This document shows, piece after piece, positions 41,165 through 47,717 of a DNA stretch of 64,000 nucleotides; the stretch's first letter is position 1, and every line of letters begins with the position of its first letter. Position numbers and translations under genes: made by a program. The notes under the pieces are model-generated. The model was not told where the DNA came from and searched no databases. It was given only the letters and a program-made list of their open reading frames with translations. Source of the DNA: Thiothrix subterranea (GTDB lineage: Bacteria; Pseudomonadota; Gammaproteobacteria; Thiotrichales; Thiotrichaceae); NCBI RefSeq assembly GCF_030930995.1, contig NZ_CP133217.1, positions 2,284,001 through 2,348,000 on the forward strand, written 5' to 3'.

Positions 41165-41179
41165 TAAGCGTTCCGCTTA
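41165..41179 (+). promoter_or_regulatory. Palindrome and -10-like element upstream of frmA
   Basis: TAAGCG (41165-41170) and CGCTTA (41174-41179) form a perfect inverted repeat three bases apart, just before TAGAAT (41185-41190, 5/6 to a -10 box) and 38 bp before the ATG. It may be an operator for the formaldehyde operon; the regulator is unknown. Confidence 0.3.
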
Positions 41180-41216
41180 CTTTTTAGAATAGACAATGCA
41201 ACGAGGAATAGAGCGT

Positions 41217-42326
41217 ATGAAATGCCGTGCAGCCGTGGCGTGGGAAGCTAAAAAACCACTGGTGATTGAAGAAATCGACGTTGAAAAGCCGCGTGAAGGC
41301 GAAGTCCTGTTGCGGGTGGTGGCTTCTGGCGTGTGCCATACCGATGCGTTCACGTTGTCCGGCGATGATCCTGAAGGTGCGTTTCCGTGCATCCTCGGTC
41401 ACGAAGGTGGTTGTATTGTGGAAGAATGCGGCCCTGGGGTGAAAAACCTCAAGCCGGGTGATCACGTTATCCCGCTGTACATTCCTGAATGTGGCGAATG
41501 CGAATATTGCCATTCCACCAAATCCAATTTGTGCCAATCCATTGCCTCGACGGTGTGGACGGGTTACATGCCCGACCATACGCGCCGCTTTACCTGCAAA
41601 GGGCAGCCGATTTATCACTACATGGGCTGTTCCACCTTCTCGGAATATACCGTTGTGCCGGAAATTGCGCTGGCGAAAATTAACCCTGCCGCGCCGCTGG
41701 ATAAGGTTTGTTTGCTGGGCTGTGGTGTGACTACGGGGATTGGTGCGGTGCTGAATACGGCTAAGGTTGAGCCGGGTTCTACCGTGGCGGTGTTTGGCTT
41801 GGGTGGGATCGGCTTGTCGTGCATTCAAGGCGCGGTGATGGCGAAAGCAGGGCGCATTATTGCCATCGACATTAACCCTAGTAAGTGGGCAATGGCGCAA
41901 GCACTGGGCGCAACCGATTTCGTTAACCCCAAAGACGTGAACGGTTCGATCAGCGAATACATCAAGGAAATCACCAACGGCGGCGTGGATTATTCCTTCG
42001 AGTGCATCGGTAACGTCCACGTCATGCGCGATGCGCTGGAATGCACCCACATGGGCTGGGGGGTTTCTACGGTGATTGGGGTGGCGGGGGCTGGGCAGGA
42101 AATTGCTACCCGTCCGTTCAACCTCGTGGTCGGGCGTACTTGGAAAGGCTCAGCCTTTGGTGGCGTGAAAGGGCGCACTGAATTGCCGGGTTACGTAGAG
42201 CGTTACCTGAGCGGCGAAATCGAGCTGGATAGCATGGTGACGCACACCATGCCGCTGGACGACATCAACCGCGCGTTTGATTTAATGCACAGCGGCGAAA
42301 GCATCCGTTCCGTGATTGTTTTCTAA
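41217..42326 (+). CDS. frmA: S-(hydroxymethyl)glutathione dehydrogenase (class III alcohol dehydrogenase)
   Basis: Oxidises the formaldehyde-glutathione adduct with NAD. 369 residues from ATG 41217, which has GAGGAAT upstream; the ATG at 41196 adds seven unconserved residues. Catalytic zinc ligands are in [17 protein letters not shown] and [13 protein letters not shown]; the structural zinc site is [15 protein letters not shown] (about 92-106); the Rossmann loop is [15 protein letters not shown] near 190. fghA follows 9 bp later as an operon. Confidence 0.95.
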   Translation: MKCRAAVAWEAKKPLVIEEIDVEKPREGEVLLRVVASGVCHTDAFTLSGDDPEGAFPCILGHEGGCIVEECGPGVKNLKPGDHVIPLYIPECGECEYCHSTKSNLCQSIASTVWTGYMPDHTRRFTCKGQPIYHYMGCSTFSEYTVVPEIALAKINPAAPLDKVCLLGCGVTTGIGAVLNTAKVEPGSTVAVFGLGGIGLSCIQGAVMAKAGRIIAIDINPSKWAMAQALGATDFVNPKDVNGSISEYIKEITNGGVDYSFECIGNVHVMRDALECTHMGWGVSTVIGVAGAGQEIATRPFNLVVGRTWKGSAFGGVKGRTELPGYVERYLSGEIELDSMVTHTMPLDDINRAFDLMHSGESIRSVIVF

Positions 42327-42335
42327 GGATGGCGC

Positions 42336-43172
42336 ATGAAGCTGATTGAAAGTGTTAAAGAATTCGGCGGCTACCTCAACCGTTACACCCATTATTCGGT
42401 GGCGTGCCATTGTGAGATGACGTTTTCGGTGTACTTGCCGCCACAGGCTGCGCATGGCAATGTGCCTGCGTTGTATTGGCTGTCGGGGTTGACCTGTACC
42501 GATGATAACTTTCGGGTGAAGGCGGGGGCGCAACGTTATGCCGCCGAGCAGGGCATTGCGTTGATTATTCCTGATACCAGCCCGCGTGGTGATGACGTGC
42601 CGGATGTGCCGGAACGTTATGATCTGGGGCAAGGAGCGGGATTCTACGTCAATGCGATTCAGCCGCCGTGGGATAAGCATTTCCGCATGTACGATTATGT
42701 GGTGGAGGAATTGCCTCATTTGGTGGAGGCAAACTTGCCGCTGATTCCGGGGGTGAAATCCATTAGCGGGCATTCGATGGGGGGACATGGTGCTTTGATT
42801 GCTGCGCTGAAAAACCCCGGTGTTTACCGTTCGGTGTCGGCATTTGCGCCGATTTGCCATCCGCTGAATGGGGAGTGGGGCAAGGGGTGTTTTGCGGCGT
42901 ATTTGGGTGAGAATACTGCGCTGTGGGAAGCGTATGATGCGACGTGCTTGGTGCAAGCGGGGGCGCATGTGCCGGAGATCTTGATTGATCAAGGCACTGC
43001 GGATGAGTTTCTTAGCGAGGGGCAATTGTTGCCGGAGGTGTTCCAAGCAGCTTGCTTGCAAGCCGAGCAACCGCTGTCATTGCGGATGCAGGAGGGGTAT
43101 GACCATAGCTACCATTTCATTGCTACGTTTATTGGTGAACATATTGCTTGGCACGCTAGGGCGTTAGTCTGA
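42336..43172 (+). CDS. fghA: S-formylglutathione hydrolase
   Basis: 278 residues. Esterase that completes glutathione-dependent formaldehyde oxidation to formate. The nucleophile elbow SGHSMGGHGAL is near 145, Asp in LIDQGTADEFL near 217 and His in GYDHSYHFIATFI near 253. It ends within the left arm of a long inverted repeat (43171-43255). The context suggests handling of C1 compounds or endogenous formaldehyde. Confidence 0.95.
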   Translation: MKLIESVKEFGGYLNRYTHYSVACHCEMTFSVYLPPQAAHGNVPALYWLSGLTCTDDNFRVKAGAQRYAAEQGIALIIPDTSPRGDDVPDVPERYDLGQGAGFYVNAIQPPWDKHFRMYDYVVEELPHLVEANLPLIPGVKSISGHSMGGHGALIAALKNPGVYRSVSAFAPICHPLNGEWGKGCFAAYLGENTALWEAYDATCLVQAGAHVPEILIDQGTADEFLSEGQLLPEVFQAACLQAEQPLSLRMQEGYDHSYHFIATFIGEHIAWHARALV

Positions 43173-43255
43173 ACTAGGATTTTCAAGATTAAAGGATTTC
43201 CATGATGGGCGCTCCGACTATCCTGCCCATCTTTTAATCCTAGAAATCCTAGTTC
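43171..43255. repeat. Bipartite inverted repeat between fghA and queE
   Basis: Outer perfect arms GAACTAGGATTT (43171-43182) and AAATCCTAGTTC (43244-43255), and inner arms GATGGGC (43204-43210) and GCCCATC (43225-43231), with partly matching GATTAAA sequence between. It occupies most of the gap between two convergent genes and probably acts as a bidirectional terminator; the pattern looks like a dispersed repeat family. Confidence 0.75.
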
Positions 43256-43276
43256 AAAACAAATGATGAAGACGAT

Positions 43277-43918
43277 TTAAGCTATCCCCAACCACTTGTG
43301 GGTTTGCACGCTCAGTTTCCATTGCGGGTACTGCATACAATACGCAATCGCCGCTTTGGTGTTTTGCGCTTGTGCCGTTCCATCCATTGCTTGCAGGTAG
43401 AAATGTTGGAAGTCCAGCCCTGCAAAGCGTTCCGGCATGGCTTGCGGTTGCGGGTATACCAATTTCAGTTCATTGCCATGTGTTAGTACGATCTCGCTGT
43501 CGGCTTTGGGGCTGACGCAGAGCCAGTCGATGCCTGCGGGGGCGGGTTTCGTGCCATTGGTTTCTACCGCAATCTCGAAGCCTTCTTGGTGTAGCGCGTC
43601 GATCAGGGCTTTATCCAATTGCAATAGCGGTTCGCCGCCGGTGAAGACGATGAAGCGGTTAATGTCTTGTTTTACGCCGATCCACCATTCTTGAATGATC
43701 GCCGCGACCAGTGCCTTGGCATCGCGGAATTTGCCGCCGTTGATGCCATTAACGCCTACAAAGTCGGTGTCGCAGAAGTTGCACACGGCTTTAGTGCGGT
43801 CGGCTTCTAGCCCTGACCACAGGTTGCATCCGGTAAAGCGGCAAAAGATGGCGGGGCGTCCGGCGTGGAAGCCTTCGCCTTGCAGGGTGTAGAAAATTTC
43901 TTTGACGGAATAGGTCAT
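43277..43918 (-). CDS. queE: 7-carboxy-7-deazaguanine synthase
   Basis: Radical SAM enzyme in preQ0/queuosine synthesis. 213 residues from ATG 43918; the open frame upstream lies inside queD and is not conserved. The cluster motif is the variant C-x14-C-x2-C: GCNLWSGL, then VCNFCDTDFVG, which is known for the Burkholderia-type QueE. FTGGEPLLQ near 88 is a SAM-binding block. It overlaps the queD stop by four bases (ATGA). Confidence 0.93.
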   Translation of the reverse strand: MTYSVKEIFYTLQGEGFHAGRPAIFCRFTGCNLWSGLEADRTKAVCNFCDTDFVGVNGINGGKFRDAKALVAAIIQEWWIGVKQDINRFIVFTGGEPLLQLDKALIDALHQEGFEIAVETNGTKPAPAGIDWLCVSPKADSEIVLTHGNELKLVYPQPQAMPERFAGLDFQHFYLQAMDGTAQAQNTKAAIAYCMQYPQWKLSVQTHKWLGIA

Positions 43919-45003
43919 ACAGGTAGCCCCGGTTCGTGTGCGCCCCATGATAATACCACGCCACAGCCGGGTGTTTCGTAGAGGTCGATGCGGTCGAGTT
44001 GCGGCAAGCCTGCGGCGGCTTGGGTGCGGATCCAACGCGCCAGGCTGGCGGGGTCGGGTTCGTCTAGCCCGGTTAGGTCGTTGAGGTTGTGGTGGTCGAG
44101 TTGTTTGTAGATTGGCTTGAATTGCGTTTTTACGTCGCCGTAATCGACTGTCCAGCCCATCACGGTGTCGAGCGGGGCGGTGAGGTGCAGGCGTAGTAAG
44201 TAGCTGTGTCCGTGCAGGCGGCGCACGCTGTCAGCGGAGTCGGCGCGGTTGAGGGTTAGGGCGCTTTCAAAGCGTTGGTCTTTCCAGATGCGGTAATGTT
44301 GCCCGTCGTAGTGGCAGCCTGCGGTGACGGTTTCGTAGACGCTGACCCATGAGAGCGCGTCGAGTTCGGGCTTGAGGCGTTCCCATAGCCATGCGGCGAG
44401 GGTTTCGCTGGTGGGGTTGTCTAAGCCGGGGATGTCGTTGAGGCAGTGGTGGTGCAATTGGTCGTGTAGCGGTTGCCAGACGGCGGCGAGGCGGTCGAAG
44501 TCTACGCCCATGTCTTGCGCTTGCAGGTTTTGGTTGGCGTGGAGGATGACTTCGAAACCGTGACCGTGCATCCGTCCGCATTGGTGTCCGGGGGCGACGT
44601 TGGGGAGGCGGTGGGCGGCTTCAAAGCGGAAGCGTCGCCAGATGTGGGCGTTGTCGGCAAGGTCGAGGTCTGCGCCTTGGTGCAAGGTGCTTTGCACGCC
44701 GACTGAGGCGACGCTGGGCAGGGCGAGGCGGGCGCGTATCCAACGGGCGAGGTTTTCATCCGTGGGCATCGGCAGGAATTGGTTGAGGTCGTTGTAGTCG
44801 AGTGGCGCAACGCTGTGGGCGAGTTGTTGGCGTAGGGCTTCGACGGAGCTTGCACCGATGGCGCGGACTTTGGCGAGGAAGCTGTGTCCGTGCAGACGAC
44901 GGGCGGGGTGTGCTGCGGAAAGGGGCGATTGCCCTAGGGCATTTTCGACGCGGCAGGCGGCTTCAAAGGGGGCGGCGGCGACGTAAAACAGGGTTTCGTT
45001 CAT
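43915..45003 (-). CDS. queD: Triple-domain 6-carboxytetrahydropterin synthase (QueD-like)
   Basis: 362 residues, about three times a normal QueD (120). Three PTPS-like repeats are visible. Repeat 2 (about 120-245) is the only complete one: FRFEAAHRL with the first zinc His, PGHQCGRMHGHGF with the catalytic Cys and two zinc His, and VSVYETVTAG. Repeat 1 (about 1-115) keeps RRLHGHSF but has AAC in place of AAH and lacks the Cys. Repeat 3 (about 246-350) has RRLHGHSY and LDHHNLNDL but lacks both the first His and the Cys. So one active site with two degenerate copies is likely. It is coupled to queE. Confidence 0.88.
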   Translation of the reverse strand: MNETLFYVAAAPFEAACRVENALGQSPLSAAHPARRLHGHSFLAKVRAIGASSVEALRQQLAHSVAPLDYNDLNQFLPMPTDENLARWIRARLALPSVASVGVQSTLHQGADLDLADNAHIWRRFRFEAAHRLPNVAPGHQCGRMHGHGFEVILHANQNLQAQDMGVDFDRLAAVWQPLHDQLHHHCLNDIPGLDNPTSETLAAWLWERLKPELDALSWVSVYETVTAGCHYDGQHYRIWKDQRFESALTLNRADSADSVRRLHGHSYLLRLHLTAPLDTVMGWTVDYGDVKTQFKPIYKQLDHHNLNDLTGLDEPDPASLARWIRTQAAAGLPQLDRIDLYETPGCGVVLSWGAHEPGLPV

Positions 45004-45282
45004 GGGATGGAGGGGGCTTGCTGGGAATCAAGCGGGAATTATGGCGTAGGCGGGGGCGTTGCGCTATGTTTTCAGTAAGCATTAGCCTTGTTGGGCTTTT
45101 TGATTGGCGCGATCGTCGCTATATTCGACAGGCTTGCAAAGCTGATCTATCGGCACGGTTGCGCCGGTATGCTGCAAGAAACCGCGCAATGATTTTGCTG
45201 GAAGTTTGCGCTTGTGCGGTATCTTGGTTTGTAGCATGACAATTTGCCCTTTACTGGAAAGTCTAACAGTTGCATCTGACGC
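45004..45282. other. Intergenic region at the edge of the accessory island
   Basis: 279 bp between queD and the first antitoxin gene. It probably contains the queD promoter. No conserved reading frame or structured RNA is evident. A lone GTCTAAC (45261-45267) resembles one integron box but has no partner. Confidence 0.3.
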
Positions 45283-45543
45283 TCATGGATTAACCGAAGC
45301 ATCCCTAAATGCTTTTAAAACGCTGTTTATACGTGTTTGATAGCCTGCACCTTGAGCCTTGAACCACTCCAGCACGTCCTGATCTATGCGCAAAGAAACG
45401 GATGCTTTGGCAGGTAAGGGTTTTAAACCTTGGCGAACAATGCCACGGACAACATGACGGACTTCAGCTTCGGGATGCTCTTCAGTTGGCTCACCTTGAG
45501 TGCCTGACGCAAGACGAACCCAATCAGTATTGGATTGAGTCAT
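45283..45543 (-). CDS. brnA: BrnA-family antitoxin (DUF4415)
   Basis: 86 residues. The C-terminal ribbon-helix-helix segment SVSLRIDQDVLEWFKAQG, then YQTRINSVLKAF, is the BrnA signature. It neutralises BrnT and represses the operon as a DNA-binding complex. It overlaps the end of brnT by 20 bases, the usual toxin-first order for this class. Confidence 0.88.
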   Translation of the reverse strand: MTQSNTDWVRLASGTQGEPTEEHPEAEVRHVVRGIVRQGLKPLPAKASVSLRIDQDVLEWFKAQGAGYQTRINSVLKAFRDASVNP

Positions 45544-45799
45544 AATAGATCACCTCTTCTCGTTTGGTCGCTTTGCGGAAGGATATGATGCGAATCTCAT
45601 GGTCATTCTCTGTGTGGACAATTGAAACCAACACTCCGGCAAGTAACCCAAGTGTGATAAACCGCTGCTCGCTATAGTCGAACCTGTCATCTTCAAAAGT
45701 GAAGGTAATGCCCTCAAACACACGCGGCGCATCAACAAAATCAAGCCCATGCAATTTTGTATTTATTGCGCGTTTTGTCTCAGACCATGTAAATCTCAT
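45524..45799 (-). CDS. brnT: BrnT-family ribonuclease toxin (DUF497)
   Basis: 91 residues, full length. FTWSETKRAINTKLHGLDF at the N-terminus, FEDDRFDYSEQRFITLGLLA in the middle and EIRIISFRKATKREE at the end are the conserved blocks of BrnT, a RelE-fold RNase. A perfect palindrome TGTATATACA (45808-45817) lies just upstream and may be the BrnA operator. Confidence 0.9.
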   Translation of the reverse strand: MRFTWSETKRAINTKLHGLDFVDAPRVFEGITFTFEDDRFDYSEQRFITLGLLAGVLVSIVHTENDHEIRIISFRKATKREEVIYYDSIQY

Positions 45800-45807
45800 G
45801 GCTTAAG

Positions 45808-45817
45808 TGTATATACA
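45808..45817. promoter_or_regulatory. Palindrome upstream of brnT, possible operator
   Basis: Perfect TGTATATACA, nine bases before the brnT ATG. A similar AT-rich palindrome (TACATATGTA) precedes the second brnTA copy, consistent with binding by the ribbon-helix-helix antitoxins. Confidence 0.4.
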
Positions 45818-45844
45818 TTTTGTAGTGATCATCAAGATCAAAAT

Positions 45845-46273
45845 TTATTCTTTGTATTCCCAAGGGTTAAATAGTTCTGCTGTGCTTTGCTCCATGTCGG
45901 AGGTGTTTCTTGTGGCTATGGTGCAATTGTAAGTGAGTCCTGAAACGGCTATAAGCCCATCTAGGGTTGGCATTGTTTTCCCGGCTAGTTTTGCCAAACC
46001 TTGGATAGCACCCCAGTTAGTCACAACTTTTAAATCAATGGGGATAATCCGATTTTCAAAGCGTTTTTTTAAGTCTTCTTCGACCCATATTTTTAATTTC
46101 TGCTTTCTGTTTTGATCGGGATCTTTTTGAATGCCTTTCTGTAATTCACCAAACGTCAGTATGCTTAAAAATAAATTAGCCTCATCTTGAGCTTGTAACC
46201 ATGAAATCACATTTTTATTGGGTACTCTCTTTATTACCTCAGAGATAACACAGGTATCTAGTAGGTACTTCAT
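45845..46273 (-). CDS. vapC: VapC-type PIN toxin
   Basis: 142 residues. PIN-domain acidic residues are visible: LLDTCVISEVI (Asp6), LTFGELQKGI (Glu about 60), and the distal Asp in TMPTLDGLIAVSG and NTSDMEQS. It resembles the FitB/VapC group, RNases that cut tRNA or rRNA. The ATG overlaps the stop of the upstream Phd antitoxin by four bases. Confidence 0.88.
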   Translation of the reverse strand: MKYLLDTCVISEVIKRVPNKNVISWLQAQDEANLFLSILTFGELQKGIQKDPDQNRKQKLKIWVEEDLKKRFENRIIPIDLKVVTNWGAIQGLAKLAGKTMPTLDGLIAVSGLTYNCTIATRNTSDMEQSTAELFNPWEYKE

Positions 46274-46524
46274 AGCTCAATGTTTCTTGGTATGTCTTTG
46301 TTTCTTGAGAAATCAAGCTCACTTTCTGCCAGAGGTGAGTTTCTGAAGAACGATACCAAGTCATCTTTTGGCTTAATGAATTTTACATAGTCTTCAAATG
46401 AAATGATAACGACAGCATTGCTCCCATGCTTAGTGACAAACTGAGGTTTGTGGTGTATTGCACTATCGACTAATTGGCTGAATTTGCTTTTTGCATCTTG
46501 GAGTTGCCATATATTCTGTTCCAT
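46270..46524 (-). CDS. Phd/YefM-type antitoxin
   Basis: 84 residues. WQLQDAKSKFSQLVDSAIHH at the N-terminus and FVTKHGSNAVVIISFEDY match Phd/YefM antitoxins, which bind DNA with this half and the toxin with the rest. It is the first gene of the pair with vapC. Confidence 0.9.
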   Translation of the reverse strand: MEQNIWQLQDAKSKFSQLVDSAIHHKPQFVTKHGSNAVVIISFEDYVKFIKPKDDLVSFFRNSPLAESELDFSRNKDIPRNIEL

Positions 46525-46608
46525 AGCTCTAATCTCAAGTTAAACTGGACAGACTAGACAGTATTTTCTTTTCCGAACATTGTCAAGTGAGTGAAGAGTC
46601 TATGTGCA

Positions 46609-46836
46609 TTATGTTTGGTTCGACTGCCACGAAATATCAATAGTCCGATGCTGACGGATGCAATCACGCAAATAAAGGTTAATCAAACTTTGGTAAGGGA
46701 TTCCCGCCTCATCAGCCATATCTTTGAAATAGCTGACAACATCCTCACCTAAGCGTATGGTGACGGACTTCTTCAGCTTTGAAGCATAAGGGTTTCTACG
46801 GGATTTCATTTGGGAAAGGTCATATTCTGCTTTCAT
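46609..46836 (-). CDS. BrnA-family antitoxin, partner of the broken toxin
   Basis: 75 residues. KSVTIRLGEDVVSYFKDMAD, then IPYQSLINLYLRDCI, is a ribbon-helix-helix DUF4415 domain. It overlaps the degraded brnT gene upstream by four bases. It is intact, so it may persist as a stand-alone regulator or as protection against related toxins. Confidence 0.85.
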   Translation of the reverse strand: MKAEYDLSQMKSRRNPYASKLKKSVTIRLGEDVVSYFKDMADEAGIPYQSLINLYLRDCIRQHRTIDISWQSNQT

Positions 46837-47120
46837 GACGCGCTACCTTTGTAGAGTCTACGTTCATTCTTGGTCGCTTTGCGGGCAGAGACGATCCTGA
46901 TAGTATGACCGGCATCACGCTCACAATGACAAACGAGCAATATTTTGGATTCACAGCTCAATCCGAGCATCAGAAACCGATCTTCATCATCTGAATGCCA
47001 ATCGTCGTAAAATTGAACAGCAAACTCATCATAGAAAACAGACCGTGCTTCTTCAAAGGAAATGCCATGCTTTTTTAGGTTTGTTGCTGCTTTTTTGGTG
47101 TCCTACTCGAACTGTATCAT
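46833..47120 (-). pseudogene. BrnT toxin gene interrupted by an amber codon
   Basis: Reading from ATG 47120, the protein would be MIQFE-stop-DTKKAATNLKKHGISF and so on, 95 codons in all, ending at 46833. Codon 6 (47103-47105) is TAG where the family has Trp, one base from TGG. The rest is a complete BrnT sequence: FEEARSVFYDEFAVQFYDDW, DRFLMLGLSCESKILLV, IRIVSARKATKNERRLY. There is no in-frame start shortly after the stop, so the toxin should be lost unless the stop is read through. Confidence 0.85.
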
Positions 47121-47123
47121 GGT

Positions 47124-47151
47124 TACATATGTACATGGTACAGTTTGTCAA
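47124..47151 (-). promoter_or_regulatory. Promoter and palindrome of the broken brnTA operon
   Basis: On the minus strand TTGACA (47151-47146) is followed after 16 bp by TATGTA (47129-47124). The perfect palindrome TACATATGTA (47124-47133) covers the -10 region, as expected for autorepression by BrnA. Confidence 0.4.
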
Positions 47152-47182
47152 GCTGGCAAAATTCGTATGGCACGGAACAACA

Positions 47183-47222
47183 CCGCGCTTTCAGCGCGGC
47201 TAGACCAACAGTTGACGTTGGT
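47183..47222. repeat. Two small hairpins
   Basis: CCGCGCT/AGCGCGG (47183-47199, loop TTC) and ACCAAC/GTTGGT (47204-47222). They lie between the YHYH pseudogene stop and the brnTA promoter, so they may end transcription of the pseudogene on the minus strand. Confidence 0.45.
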
Positions 47223-47263
47223 TCACCGTATCATAGACGTGGCAAGATGCGCTCACACTCGTC

Positions 47264-47554
47264 TTAGTTAACACTTTGCTGGGTAATAGGGGGAGTAGTC
47301 GTCTTATTTTGTTTTTTGTCTTCGTTGGTTTCATTTATCATTTGTTGTGAACCTCCACGAAATAGAAATGTAACAAGCAAAATTGCTAACGCACTAGCTA
47401 TAGCGGTACCAGAAGAGCCAGATGAATCATTATGACAATGGTAACGACTAGTTGAGCTATCAGTATGACAACCAGAGCTATCTGTCCCACCACTATGAGA
47501 AAAAACGGCAGATTAATAAGTAATCATTAGAAATAATGCAATAATCTTTTTCAT
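47264..47554 (-). pseudogene. Small secreted YHYH-type protein gene with an in-frame stop
   Basis: From ATG 47554 the frame reads MKKIIALFLMITY, then TAA at codon 14 (47513-47515), then SAVFSHSGGTDSSGCHTDSS, TSRYHCHN, a hydrophobic segment ALAILLVTFLF and a polar tail. HSGGTDSSGCH...YHCH is the motif of small YHYH-domain secreted proteins. Without the stop it would be a 96-residue protein with a signal peptide. The stop falls in the signal peptide, so the gene should be silent. Confidence 0.7.
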
Positions 47555-47593
47555 GGAATTTACCAACATATATAAATAAAAAAATTGATTTTT

Positions 47594-47717
47594 TCAGTCT
47601 TTGAATCCGGCGATACTTTTAGGTATTTGACTACGCCAACGTTTGAGCTGACGGGCGCGGTGGGGAGTAGTCAAATCAGAGTCGCAGGCTGTCACCGCGT
47701 CCGTCGTCGAGAATCTC
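47594..47717 (-). pseudogene. 3' end of the IS91-like transposase gene, cut off by the intron-cassette insertion
   Basis: This minus-strand segment encodes RFSTTDAVTACDSDLTTPHR, then ARQLKRWRSQIPKSIAGFKD and stop. Deleting 47718-53211 joins base 47717 to 53212 and puts these 40 residues in frame after residue 400 of the transposase at 53212-54410. The reconstructed gene is 1323 bp (440 residues plus stop). An AT-rich palindrome follows the stop. Confidence 0.85.

Noticed and set aside
42282..43070. 262-codon frame antisense to fghA
   Set aside because: His/Arg-rich shadow frame; fghA on the other strand is a clear conserved enzyme.
44802..45239. 145-codon plus-strand frame over the queD start
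   Set aside because: Arg/Gly-rich shadow of the GC-rich queD gene without a ribosome-binding site or recognisable domain.
45261..45267. GTCTAAC as a further attC box near the toxin-antitoxin genes
   Set aside because: No partner GTTAG box or inner arms occur at a suitable distance, so there is no support for an attC there.
47103..47515. Recoding of TAG/TAA as sense codons, suggested by two nearby in-frame stops
   Set aside because: TAA, TAG and TGA all serve as normal stops throughout the window, so simple pseudogenes are the better reading.
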